NCBI GenBank assembly: GCA_902521325.1
Contig: CABYRE010000012.1
Coordinates: forward strand, 1 to 32,691
Source: an uncultured Alphaproteobacteria bacterium
Lineage (GTDB): Bacteria > Pseudomonadota > Alphaproteobacteria > HIMB59 > GCA-002718135
Length of the DNA: 32,691 nt
Direction of reading: 5' to 3'
Each line of letters opens with the position of its first letter. Position 1 is the stretch's first letter. The notes beneath the pieces were generated by a model. That model was not told the origin of the DNA, searched no databases, and saw nothing but the letters and a program-made list of their open reading frames with translations. The translations under genes were made by a program, and so were the position numbers. Below, in pieces: positions 26,630 through 32,691 of the stretch.

Positions 26630-26844
26630 TTAATCGATTGATATTTGTTTTTTTGCTTTCAATTGCAATGACAATGATTATGACTTTTGCAGTTACATTG
26701 AGTAATATTGGTTTTTCAAATATTTTTTTTTATAAATGGCTTTTAGCTTGGTTAATTGCATGTTCAATAGCCATACCTGTATCTTTATTATTAAGTCCTT
26801 TTATTCAAAAAATTGCAGATAAAATAACAAAAAAAATTAATTAA
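26614..26844 (+). CDS. DUF2798 family small membrane protein
   Basis: 76 residues with two membrane helices (about 8-30 and 40-62). FVFLLSIAMTMIMTFAVTLSNIGFS, a Trp-rich second helix (KWLLAWLIACSIAIPVSLLLSPFIQKIADK) and the Pro ending the helix match DUF2798. Function unknown; possibly a small transporter or membrane modulator. It overlaps the PHP-type gene by 16 nt and is the last gene of the plus-strand sulfatase unit. Its stop overlaps the convergent EamA gene by 8 nt. Confidence 0.8.
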   Translation: MDKKLINRLIFVFLLSIAMTMIMTFAVTLSNIGFSNIFFYKWLLAWLIACSIAIPVSLLLSPFIQKIADKITKKIN

Positions 26845-27694
26845 ATCTTTTCCTTGTAGCTATATAAACGCCAAAAGTGCATATAGTTAAACCTATAAGA
26901 TCAATTAAATATAAATCTTCTCCTAGTACGAAATATGCCATGACGGCGGTAGTTGGTGGTATTAAGAAAAATAAATTTGATGTTTTACTTGCTGTTCCAG
27001 TTTTAATTAAATACATTAAAATTGCATATGCTCCAAATGATACCATAATTATTTGCCACCCCATTGATAAAATAAATCTTTTATCAAAATTTATAAATGA
27101 AACCTCAAATACAAAAGATACAATAATCAAAAACAGTGTTGCTGCAATTGCTTGATAAAAATTATTTACTGATAATGTAATTTCACTCGTAAATTTCTTT
27201 TGCCAAATTGTTGCAGTAGTTGCACCAAGTAAAGCTACTATTGAAGCAATTACACCTAAAACTGGAATAGTATTACCAATATCATAACCAATGACTAATA
27301 CTGTTCCAATAAATCCAAGAGCTATTCCTATCCATTGAACTAGTGTTACTCTTTCTTTTAATATTGGTCCACTAAAAATATTTGTTAGAATAGGCTGTAA
27401 ACCAACTATTAGAGCAGATAATGTAGCTGATAAACCAATTGAATATGAAAAAAAAACACCGCCAAGATAAAAACCATGAAAAAGAACCCCTGTTATTGAT
27501 GCCTGTAAAATTAATTTATAATTAACTAAAATCTTTTCTTTGAAGAAAAAAGAAAATAATAAAAAAAAAATAGAAACGATTAAAAATCTAAATGATAATG
27601 CAACAAATGGACTTGCTGATTGAACTATAAATTGACCACTGATAAATGCTGAACTCCAGAAAAAAACAAAAAGATAAGGAAAATATAAATTCAT
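26837..27694 (-). CDS. EamA/DMT family transporter (first of three)
   Basis: 285 residues with ten predicted membrane helices in two EamA repeats. LSATLSALIVGLQPILTNIFSGPILKERVTLVQWIGIALGFIGTVLVIGYD closes the first repeat. ASKTSNLFFLIPPTTAVMAYFVLGEDLYLIDLIGLTICTFGVYIATRKR closes the second. DMT proteins usually export amino acids or other metabolites; the substrate cannot be assigned. It ends overlapping DUF2798 and is divergent from the zinc-ribbon gene across 58 nt. Confidence 0.93.
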   Translation of the reverse strand: MNLYFPYLFVFFWSSAFISGQFIVQSASPFVALSFRFLIVSIFFLLFSFFFKEKILVNYKLILQASITGVLFHGFYLGGVFFSYSIGLSATLSALIVGLQPILTNIFSGPILKERVTLVQWIGIALGFIGTVLVIGYDIGNTIPVLGVIASIVALLGATTATIWQKKFTSEITLSVNNFYQAIAATLFLIIVSFVFEVSFINFDKRFILSMGWQIIMVSFGAYAILMYLIKTGTASKTSNLFFLIPPTTAVMAYFVLGEDLYLIDLIGLTICTFGVYIATRKRFN

Positions 27695-27752
27695 AATAAA
27701 AGTATATAATTATATATCTATAAGTGTTAAGAAAATCTCTCTATAGTTTTTT

Positions 27753-28148
27753 ATGCAAAAAGATATAAATTTTAATTGCCCAAACTGTAAATCCAATAAA
27801 TATAAATCTAAAACAACAATGAGGAAAAAATATAATGAAGGACCATATAAAAATGTTGTTTCAGAAATACAATGTTCTGCATGCTTTATGGATATTCCAA
27901 CAAATATATCTGAAAATATTAATATAAAAAATTTAGATAAATTTCACAAATTATGGATTAATATTTATAAACCAGCTCATAAGTTAGATGCTCCACAATG
28001 TTCAAGATGTTATCGTTTTTATTGGGAAATTGAAAAATATTTGTATGAAAAAAATATTCAATCAGAAGATATTTTTTATCAAACATATAATCCTCAAAAA
28101 GGAGTAGGTAACTTAGTTTGCAAAATTTGTGACCCTGATGCCTTTTAA
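27753..28148 (+). CDS. Double zinc-ribbon hypothetical protein
   Basis: 131 residues, no family name recognised. Four CxxC pairs are visible: Cys9/12, Cys41/44, Cys83/86 and Cys123/126, so two four-Cys zinc sites or one site per ribbon are likely. Between the second and third pairs lies a helical segment (NLDKFHKLWINIYKPAH). No signal peptide or membrane helix. TATAGT at 27742-27747 ends 5 nt before the ATG, suggesting a leaderless message, though no -35 box is clear. An EamA gene follows 8 nt downstream, so the two are probably co-transcribed. Confidence 0.75.
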   Translation: MQKDINFNCPNCKSNKYKSKTTMRKKYNEGPYKNVVSEIQCSACFMDIPTNISENINIKNLDKFHKLWINIYKPAHKLDAPQCSRCYRFYWEIEKYLYEKNIQSEDIFYQTYNPQKGVGNLVCKICDPDAF

Positions 28149-28156
28149 TTAAATTA

Positions 28157-28999
28157 ATGCTAGCATATATCCTTAATATATCTGGTTGGCTTTTATTACC
28201 TTTTATGGATGGTATAGCTAAATACCTATCTTCTGAAATGCATTTTATACAAATTATTTGGGGTAGATATTTTTTTATGATTTTAGTAAGTTTTCCTTTA
28301 GCTTTAATTTTCTTTAGAAAAGAAATTAAATTTCCTAAAAATATTTCAGTACAACTATTTAGGGGATTTTTTTTATTCCTCTCAACTGTGTTTTTCTTTT
28401 ATGCAATTTCAATTATATCTTTGGCTCAAGCTTTAACTCTTGCTTTTGTTTCTCCAATAATAGTAACAATTTTATCAATATTTTATTTAAAAGAAAAAGT
28501 AGGTATTCATCGTTGGTCTGCAGTTATCATTGGTTTTATTGGTGTTTTAATAATCATAAGACCAGGATTTTTGGATATCAATTTTGCTTCTATTTCAGCT
28601 ATTGGTGCAGGAACAGCTTATGCATTCTATATTATATATACACGTAAATTATCATTTATTGATAGTCCTATAGTTACATTGCTTTTTACAGGTGTAGTAG
28701 GTTGTATATTGATATCTATTATATTACCTTTTTATTGGACAAATTTAGATATGAGACAACTACTATTATTAATTTTGTTAGCTTCTATAGGGACTTTAGG
28801 ACATTTTTTGATTATTTTATCTTTAAGACTTGGTGAAGCTTCAAAATTAGCACCCTTAGGTTATTTTGAAATATCAACAAATATACTTGTTGGTTATATG
28901 TTTTTTGGTGATCTACCAGATATTTGGATTTATTTAGGCTTATCTTTAATTGTATTTAGCGGAATTTATATTTTTATTAGAGAGAATAAAACAACTTAA
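28157..28999 (+). CDS. EamA/DMT family transporter (second of three)
   Basis: 280 residues, ten predicted helices. The first EamA repeat ends LTLAFVSPIIVTILSIFYLKEKVGIHRWSAVIIGFIGVLIIIRPG, and the second ends GEASKLAPLGYFEISTNILVGYMFFGDLPDIWIYLGLSLIVFSGIYIFIRE. The IIRPG segment and GRYFFM near residue 36 resemble the RhaT/S-adenosylmethionine-uptake-like branch of alphaproteobacterial DMT proteins, but this is only suggestive. It lies just after the zinc-ribbon gene and stops 1 nt before the convergent third EamA gene. Confidence 0.93.
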   Translation: MLAYILNISGWLLLPFMDGIAKYLSSEMHFIQIIWGRYFFMILVSFPLALIFFRKEIKFPKNISVQLFRGFFLFLSTVFFFYAISIISLAQALTLAFVSPIIVTILSIFYLKEKVGIHRWSAVIIGFIGVLIIIRPGFLDINFASISAIGAGTAYAFYIIYTRKLSFIDSPIVTLLFTGVVGCILISIILPFYWTNLDMRQLLLLILLASIGTLGHFLIILSLRLGEASKLAPLGYFEISTNILVGYMFFGDLPDIWIYLGLSLIVFSGIYIFIRENKTT

Positions 29000-29000
29000 G

Positions 29001-29855
29001 TTAATTTGATTTTTTAGTTGTTTGATAAATAAATATAGTAACTGATCCTAGCAGCAATATACCACCAATAATTGTATTCAATGGAGGAACTTCTTTAATA
29101 ACAAACCAAACCCAAGTTGTGCCTAAAACACTTTCTAATAAAAAAATTAAAGCTACTTCGTGTGCTGGAGCAAATTTAGGAGAAATCGTCATAATCATAA
29201 ATGGTATAGGCAAAAGTATTAAGCACATAATTAAAATCAAAATAAATTGACTATTATTTAAATCAAAATTAATACCAAATGGAAGGGCATAAAGTGCTGA
29301 AATTAAACATCCTAATAAACATGCCGGTACTAAATCTTTATTTTTAAATAACCTTACAAGAACCATACTAAAACCCATACCTATGGCCACAATAAGAGCC
29401 ATTAAATCTCCGTATAACCCAGTAGTTGTAAAGCTTCCTACACCTATTATTATCATCGCAAACATTGCAATTAAGATCACTATCCACGTAAAAAGACTAG
29501 GTATTTCTTTAAGTATGAAAACTGAAAATAAAGCTGCAAAAATTGGTGCGGATGCAATTAATACTAATGTATTTGCTACAGCAGTGTTCTGAATTGAATA
29601 TACAAAACAAATATGAGTTATCGCGTAAAGAATAGCATATATTATTCCCGGTATACCAATTAGATAAAATGATTTAAGAAAAGATTTTTGGTAAGTATAA
29701 AGAAGAAAAATTAATATTGTTACAATCGGAAAAGCGCTTCTATAAAATATTAAACTAAAATCATCTAAATCCACTAATCTAATTAATAAACTGTCGGGAC
29801 TAAGTATTAAAACTCCAATAAATGATAGTATAAGACCTTTATTTCTAGTTTTCAT
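29001..29855 (-). CDS. EamA/DMT family transporter (third of three)
   Basis: 284 residues with ten predicted helices in two EamA repeats. TAVANTLVLIASAPIFAALFSVFILKEIPSLFTWIVILIAMFAMIIIGVG ends repeat one. APAHEVALIFLLESVLGTTWVWFVIKEVPPLNTIIGGILLLGSVTIFIYQT ends repeat two. It differs clearly from its two neighbours, so this is a cluster of unlike paralogues, not a recent tandem duplication. Divergent from a small secreted protein gene. Confidence 0.93.
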   Translation of the reverse strand: MKTRNKGLILSFIGVLILSPDSLLIRLVDLDDFSLIFYRSAFPIVTILIFLLYTYQKSFLKSFYLIGIPGIIYAILYAITHICFVYSIQNTAVANTLVLIASAPIFAALFSVFILKEIPSLFTWIVILIAMFAMIIIGVGSFTTTGLYGDLMALIVAIGMGFSMVLVRLFKNKDLVPACLLGCLISALYALPFGINFDLNNSQFILILIMCLILLPIPFMIMTISPKFAPAHEVALIFLLESVLGTTWVWFVIKEVPPLNTIIGGILLLGSVTIFIYQTTKKSN

Positions 29856-29871
29856 AAATATTTGAAAATAA

Positions 29872-29892
29872 ATAGATAATTAATATATCTAT
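29872..29892. repeat. 7-bp dyad in a divergent promoter region
   Basis: ATAGATA (29872-29878) and TATCTAT (29886-29892) flank ATTAATA. It is centred in the 68-nt spacer between the third EamA gene and the secreted-protein gene, so it could be an operator for either. AT-rich arms make chance likely. Confidence 0.25.
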
Positions 29893-29923
29893 CAGTATCA
29901 TACTTTAAATCACACTTGTTTTT

Positions 29924-30331
29924 ATGAAAAAACTACTCTTTTTATGTTTAATTTCTTTATCGCTAAATACTCAAGCTTTAGATTCAAATAAACTAATTAA
30001 TCTCAACGATTTAAATATTCTTTTTGAATTTAAAAAAAATGATTGGAATGAAAACGTTCTTTTTCTAATAAAAAAGAATTCATTTTCTACAGTAGATAAT
30101 GACTCAGATACATTTTATTTAAAATCAATATTTAATGATGGCCAAATAATTACAATGCCAATATTTTCTAATAACAGTGTTGAAAAAATTAAATTTGAAT
30201 ATATTTTTTTTGATTATAACAAAGAAAATTTTAAAATTATAAATGATCATTTTAAAACTTTTAAAAATTTTTGTTTTAAATATTTCCAAAATGATAAGTC
30301 TATAAAAGTAGATATTTCTAAATGTAATTAA
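29924..30331 (+). CDS. Small secreted hypothetical protein
   Basis: Not recognised. 135 residues with a clear signal peptide (MKKLLFLCLISLSLNTQA, cleaving near residue 18) and a mature part rich in Phe, Asn, Lys and Asp. Two mature cysteines, Cys117 and Cys134, could form a disulfide in the periplasm. The pattern of short beta segments (NVLFLIKK, FYLKSIF, IITMPIF, IKFEYIFFDY) suggests a small beta domain. Its TAA and the convergent hydrolase TAA share the tetranucleotide TTAA. Confidence 0.65.
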   Translation: MKKLLFLCLISLSLNTQALDSNKLINLNDLNILFEFKKNDWNENVLFLIKKNSFSTVDNDSDTFYLKSIFNDGQIITMPIFSNNSVEKIKFEYIFFDYNKENFKIINDHFKTFKNFCFKYFQNDKSIKVDISKCN

Positions 30332-31236
30332 TTAAAAACCATTGATGTGGCTTTAAAAATTAAACTATGTCTTTTAGCTAACTCTAATTTATCATTTGAA
30401 TATCCACCACCTATTACTGTTGCAATGGGAATTGATTTATTCTTAAAAAATTCTAGTACTGTAATATCTCTTTTTAATAGTCCTTCAGTTGTTATTTTTA
30501 AATTTCCTAATTTATCACTCTCATGAATATCAACTCCCGTATCAAAAATTACTAAATCAGGTTCAAAATTTTTTATACAACTATTAAGAGTTTGATTTAA
30601 TATTTTCAAATACTCATCATCTTCTAAATTATCATCTAATTCAACATCCATGTCACTTATTGATTTTCTAAAAGGAAAGTTATTTTTACAATGAATGGAA
30701 CAAGTAAAAATTTTATCATTATTCTTAAGGATTGAAGCTGTACCATCTCCTTGATGTACATCAGTATCAAAAATTAATATTTTTTTTACTAGTTTTGATC
30801 TTATCAAGTGTAATGAAGCATAAGCCATATCATTAAAAACACAATACCCAGAACCAAAATCTTTATGACTATGATGTGTGCCACCAGCTAAATGATTTGC
30901 TATTCCATCTTTAATTGCTTCTTTGCAAGTTAATAGAGTTCCGTTAACTGCTAAAAAGGAACGATTAGAAAGAGTTTCTGACCATGTAAAACCCAATCTT
31001 CTTATTTCTTTATCAGATAAACTACCATTCTTAATTTTTAATACATAATCTAAATCGTGGCATATAGAAACCTCATCAACACTTGCTTTTTGAGGACTTA
31101 GAATTTTTGCTCGATGATAAAAATCTGAAATTTTTAATTCATTATATAAATCTGAAAACTTGCTAGCAGTAAATTTATGATTCTCAGGTAAAGGAATGTC
31201 ATAATCTTTATGTGTTACCCAACTGATTTTTTTCAT
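30328..31236 (-). CDS. Histone deacetylase family hydrolase
   Basis: Bacterial members of the arginase/deacetylase fold remove acyl groups from polyamines or other small amides. The 302 residues show GGTHHSHKDFGSGYCVFND (His121, His122), FDTDVHQGDGT (Asp159, His161 metal ligands), FDTGVDIHESDKLG (Asp236 ligand) and GGGYSND (Tyr279 transition-state residue). The HQGDG form resembles class IV (HDAC11-like) enzymes, which are long-chain deacylases in animals; that activity is not proven here. Start supported by AAGAGG (plus 31244-31249). Divergent from the PhyH gene across a spacer with a large dyad. Confidence 0.9.
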   Translation of the reverse strand: MKKISWVTHKDYDIPLPENHKFTASKFSDLYNELKISDFYHRAKILSPQKASVDEVSICHDLDYVLKIKNGSLSDKEIRRLGFTWSETLSNRSFLAVNGTLLTCKEAIKDGIANHLAGGTHHSHKDFGSGYCVFNDMAYASLHLIRSKLVKKILIFDTDVHQGDGTASILKNNDKIFTCSIHCKNNFPFRKSISDMDVELDDNLEDDEYLKILNQTLNSCIKNFEPDLVIFDTGVDIHESDKLGNLKITTEGLLKRDITVLEFFKNKSIPIATVIGGGYSNDKLELAKRHSLIFKATSMVFN

Positions 31237-31290
31237 AAATTTGCCTCTTTTTAACTCAATTTATGCCTAAATTAATATGTAAGTAGAATA

Positions 31291-31359
31291 TGTGGCACTA
31301 ATCTACCAATATATATTTAGTGAGTAAATATATTCTATCCATAAAGAATTAGTGTCACA
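31291..31359. promoter_or_regulatory. Nested inverted repeats in the HDAC/PhyH divergent spacer
   Basis: Outer arms TGTGGCACTAAT (31291-31302) and ATTAGTGTCACA (31348-31359) match in 11 of 12 positions. Inside them ATATATTTA (31311-31319) and TAAATATAT (31325-31333) form a perfect 9-bp dyad. The outer arms are the only G/C-containing words in this spacer. Paired operator sites for one dimeric repressor, allowing DNA looping over both promoters, is the simplest reading. A 23-codon hydrophobic ORF (31366-31437) in the rest of the spacer is not called. Confidence 0.5.
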
Positions 31360-31468
31360 ACCATTATGGAATTTATTTTAATATTTGATTTATTAATTAT
31401 TTGTTTAATTGGTTTTTTTATTGTCAATTTTTATTGAATAAATAATCAATTTTAATAATATTTTAAGA

Positions 31469-32248
31469 ATGAAAGATTTTTACGACCGAAATGGTTATTT
31501 TTCACCATTAAAAATTTACAATGCAAAAGAAGCAAATTTTTTTAGAGGTAAATTAGAAGACTCAGAAAAAAAACTAGGTAAACTTCATTATATTGTAAAA
31601 ACTTATACAATCATGAAATGGGTGTATGAAATAGCAACTAATAAAAAATTGCTTGATTTTGTTGAAGAAATAGTTGGTAAAAATATATTATTATATAATG
31701 CAACTTTTATAATAAAAGAACCAAATACTAAAACACATGTAAGTTGGCATCAAGATCTTACGTATTGGGGATTTGATAATAATGAAAATCAAGTTAGTGC
31801 ATGGCTTGCTTTATCAAAAGCTAATGATCAAAGTGGGTGTATGCAAATGATACCAGGTTCCCATAAAAATGGTTTTTTTGAACATCATTCTACTGAAGAT
31901 AAAAATAATGTTTTATCAAGAGGTCAAACTGTAAAAGATATTGATATAAATAATGCAGTTTCATGTCCACTACAACCTGGTGAAGTTTCTTTTCATCATG
32001 GTTTAACATTACACGCATCCCAACCTAATTCTAGTAATGATCGAAGAATAGGTTTAAATTTACAATTTATTTCTACTGATATGAAACAATTAAACATCAA
32101 AAATGATAGTGCTATTTGTGTAAGAGGTGAGGATAAATATAAAAATTTTAAAACAGATAAAATAGCTAAGGATGATTTTGATTATGATGCTTATCAACAC
32201 CTTCTTGAACTAAATAAAAATTATAATAAAATAATTAGAAAAAATTAA
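31469..32248 (+). CDS. Phytanoyl-CoA dioxygenase (PhyH) family protein
   Basis: Non-haem iron, 2-oxoglutarate-dependent oxygenase. The motif HxD is His94-Gln-Asp96 in SWHQDLTYWG, the distal His is His182 in LTLHASQPN, and the 2OG-binding Arg is in DRRIGLNLQF (192-193). QSGCMQMIPGSHKNG is a standard PhyH segment. 259 residues, no signal peptide. Bacterial members hydroxylate diverse small acids, ectoine, syringomycin-type amino acids or alkylphosphonates; this one cannot be assigned. Monocistronic, with a terminator hairpin downstream. Confidence 0.9.
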   Translation: MKDFYDRNGYFSPLKIYNAKEANFFRGKLEDSEKKLGKLHYIVKTYTIMKWVYEIATNKKLLDFVEEIVGKNILLYNATFIIKEPNTKTHVSWHQDLTYWGFDNNENQVSAWLALSKANDQSGCMQMIPGSHKNGFFEHHSTEDKNNVLSRGQTVKDIDINNAVSCPLQPGEVSFHHGLTLHASQPNSSNDRRIGLNLQFISTDMKQLNIKNDSAICVRGEDKYKNFKTDKIAKDDFDYDAYQHLLELNKNYNKIIRKN

Positions 32249-32294
32249 ATTTTATTCACATATAATTAAAGATGATATATTTATAAAAATATTT

Positions 32295-32324
32295 AGTGAT
32301 TGGTTTATTAACAAACCAATCACT
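32295..32324. terminator. Bidirectional terminator between PhyH and cupin genes
   Basis: Perfect 12-bp stem AGTGATTGGTTT (32295-32306) and AAACCAATCACT (32313-32324) with a 6-nt loop. T-rich DNA follows in both directions: a T6 run at 32335-32340 on the plus side and AAATATTTTTAT on the minus side. It serves two convergent genes. Confidence 0.75.
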
Positions 32325-32331
32325 TATAATG

Positions 32332-32682
32332 TTATTTTTTCCAAGGCCCAAAATCTTTTTGGTCTGATGTAAACTCATAAGATATAAATTCATCATCACT
32401 TACAATCCAACCATCATGTCCAGGGGCTAAATAGTAAGCATCACCTGACTTAAAATAATCTTCTGAACCATCATCATGTTTAACTTTCATCTCACCCTGT
32501 ACCACAACACCAACATGCCCAGCTTGGCAGCTATCTGTTCCTACAATTGGTTTAATACATGAACTCCAACTCCAACCAGGCTGCAAAGTTGTCTTGCTTA
32601 ATGTTACATTACCTAAAGTGACTGTGGATGAATGAGCTTTATCTGGAGTTTTAATTTCTCCTTCAGAAAATGATTTTCTCAT
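32332..32682 (-). CDS. Cupin domain-containing protein, possibly truncated at its start by the window edge
   Basis: A small beta-barrel protein of at least 116 residues. LQPGWSWSSCIKPIVGTDSCQAGHVGVVVQGEMKVKHDDGSE corresponds to cupin motif 1 (one His only), and GDAYYLAPGHDGWIVSDDEF to motif 2. This PGW-WS-GTDSCQ pattern is a common cupin group of unknown function, often in small-molecule or regulatory roles. The ATG at 32682 is used, but the frame stays open through three more codons to the window end, so the true start may lie outside. Confidence 0.82.
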   Translation of the reverse strand: MRKSFSEGEIKTPDKAHSSTVTLGNVTLSKTTLQPGWSWSSCIKPIVGTDSCQAGHVGVVVQGEMKVKHDDGSEDYFKSGDAYYLAPGHDGWIVSDDEFISYEFTSDQKDFGPWKK

Positions 32683-32691
32683 TACATTAGA

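Noticed and set aside
27703-27716. Perfect 14-bp palindrome TATATAATTATATA
   Set aside because: Made only of A and T in an AT-rich promoter; expected by chance.
31366-31437. 23-codon hydrophobic ORF in the HDAC/PhyH spacer
   Set aside because: Too short and low-complexity, no ribosome binding site; such ORFs arise by chance in AT-rich spacers.

Overview
The window is a very AT-rich, tightly packed bacterial segment. It looks like a genome-streamlined marine alphaproteobacterium, in the style of SAR11/Pelagibacterales or the HIMB59/AEGEAN-169 group. This placement is inferred from four things: base composition, minimal spacers, convergent genes that overlap at their stops, and the gene order dacA-tmk-holB-metG-tatD-MBL hydrolase that is common in Alphaproteobacteria. 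No rRNA or marker phylogeny is available to settle it. No insertion sequence, phage gene, CRISPR array or origin was seen.

Left part (1-15406), mostly plus strand. The window opens inside mfd, whose stop overlaps a periplasmic PQQ-type aldose dehydrogenase gene. A 38-codon membrane-peptide ORF with a promoter just upstream and a minus-strand tRNA-Ser(UGA) follow. Then comes a twelve-gene co-directional run (4054-15406) with spacers of at most about 36 nt and many overlaps. It begins with cell-wall genes (MltB-type transglycosylase, RlpA-like lipoprotein, D-Ala-D-Ala carboxypeptidase). It continues with replication and translation genes (tmk, holB, metG, tatD, an MBL-fold hydrolase). It ends in a metabolic tail: a 3-hydroxyisobutyrate-dehydrogenase-family enzyme, an SMP-30 lactonase, pterin carbinolamine dehydratase and an MlrC-family metallopeptidase.

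Middle part (15407-26844). SelO (minus) is divergent from a HalD/BesD-like 2-oxoglutarate oxygenase. A solitary tungstate-binding protein (TupA-like) is divergent from a 61-aa orphan. The most coherent accessory block is 18675-26844. A minus-strand operon encodes a sugar-type ABC binding protein, two permeases, a Cys-type sulfatase and a DUF3147 membrane protein. It is divergent from a second Cys-type sulfatase, a PHP/DUF3604 protein broken by a one-base frameshift, and a DUF2798 membrane protein. The block suggests uptake and desulfation of a small sulfated organic compound. The operon has no ATPase gene, and it carries a terminator-like hairpin between the binding protein and the first permease.

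Right part (26837-32691). Three EamA/DMT exporters surround a double zinc-ribbon protein. A small secreted protein, a histone-deacetylase-family hydrolase, a PhyH-type dioxygenase and a cupin follow. The HDAC/PhyH divergent spacer holds a striking nested dyad. The PhyH/cupin convergent spacer holds a 12-bp terminator stem, the only convergent junction in the window with room for one.
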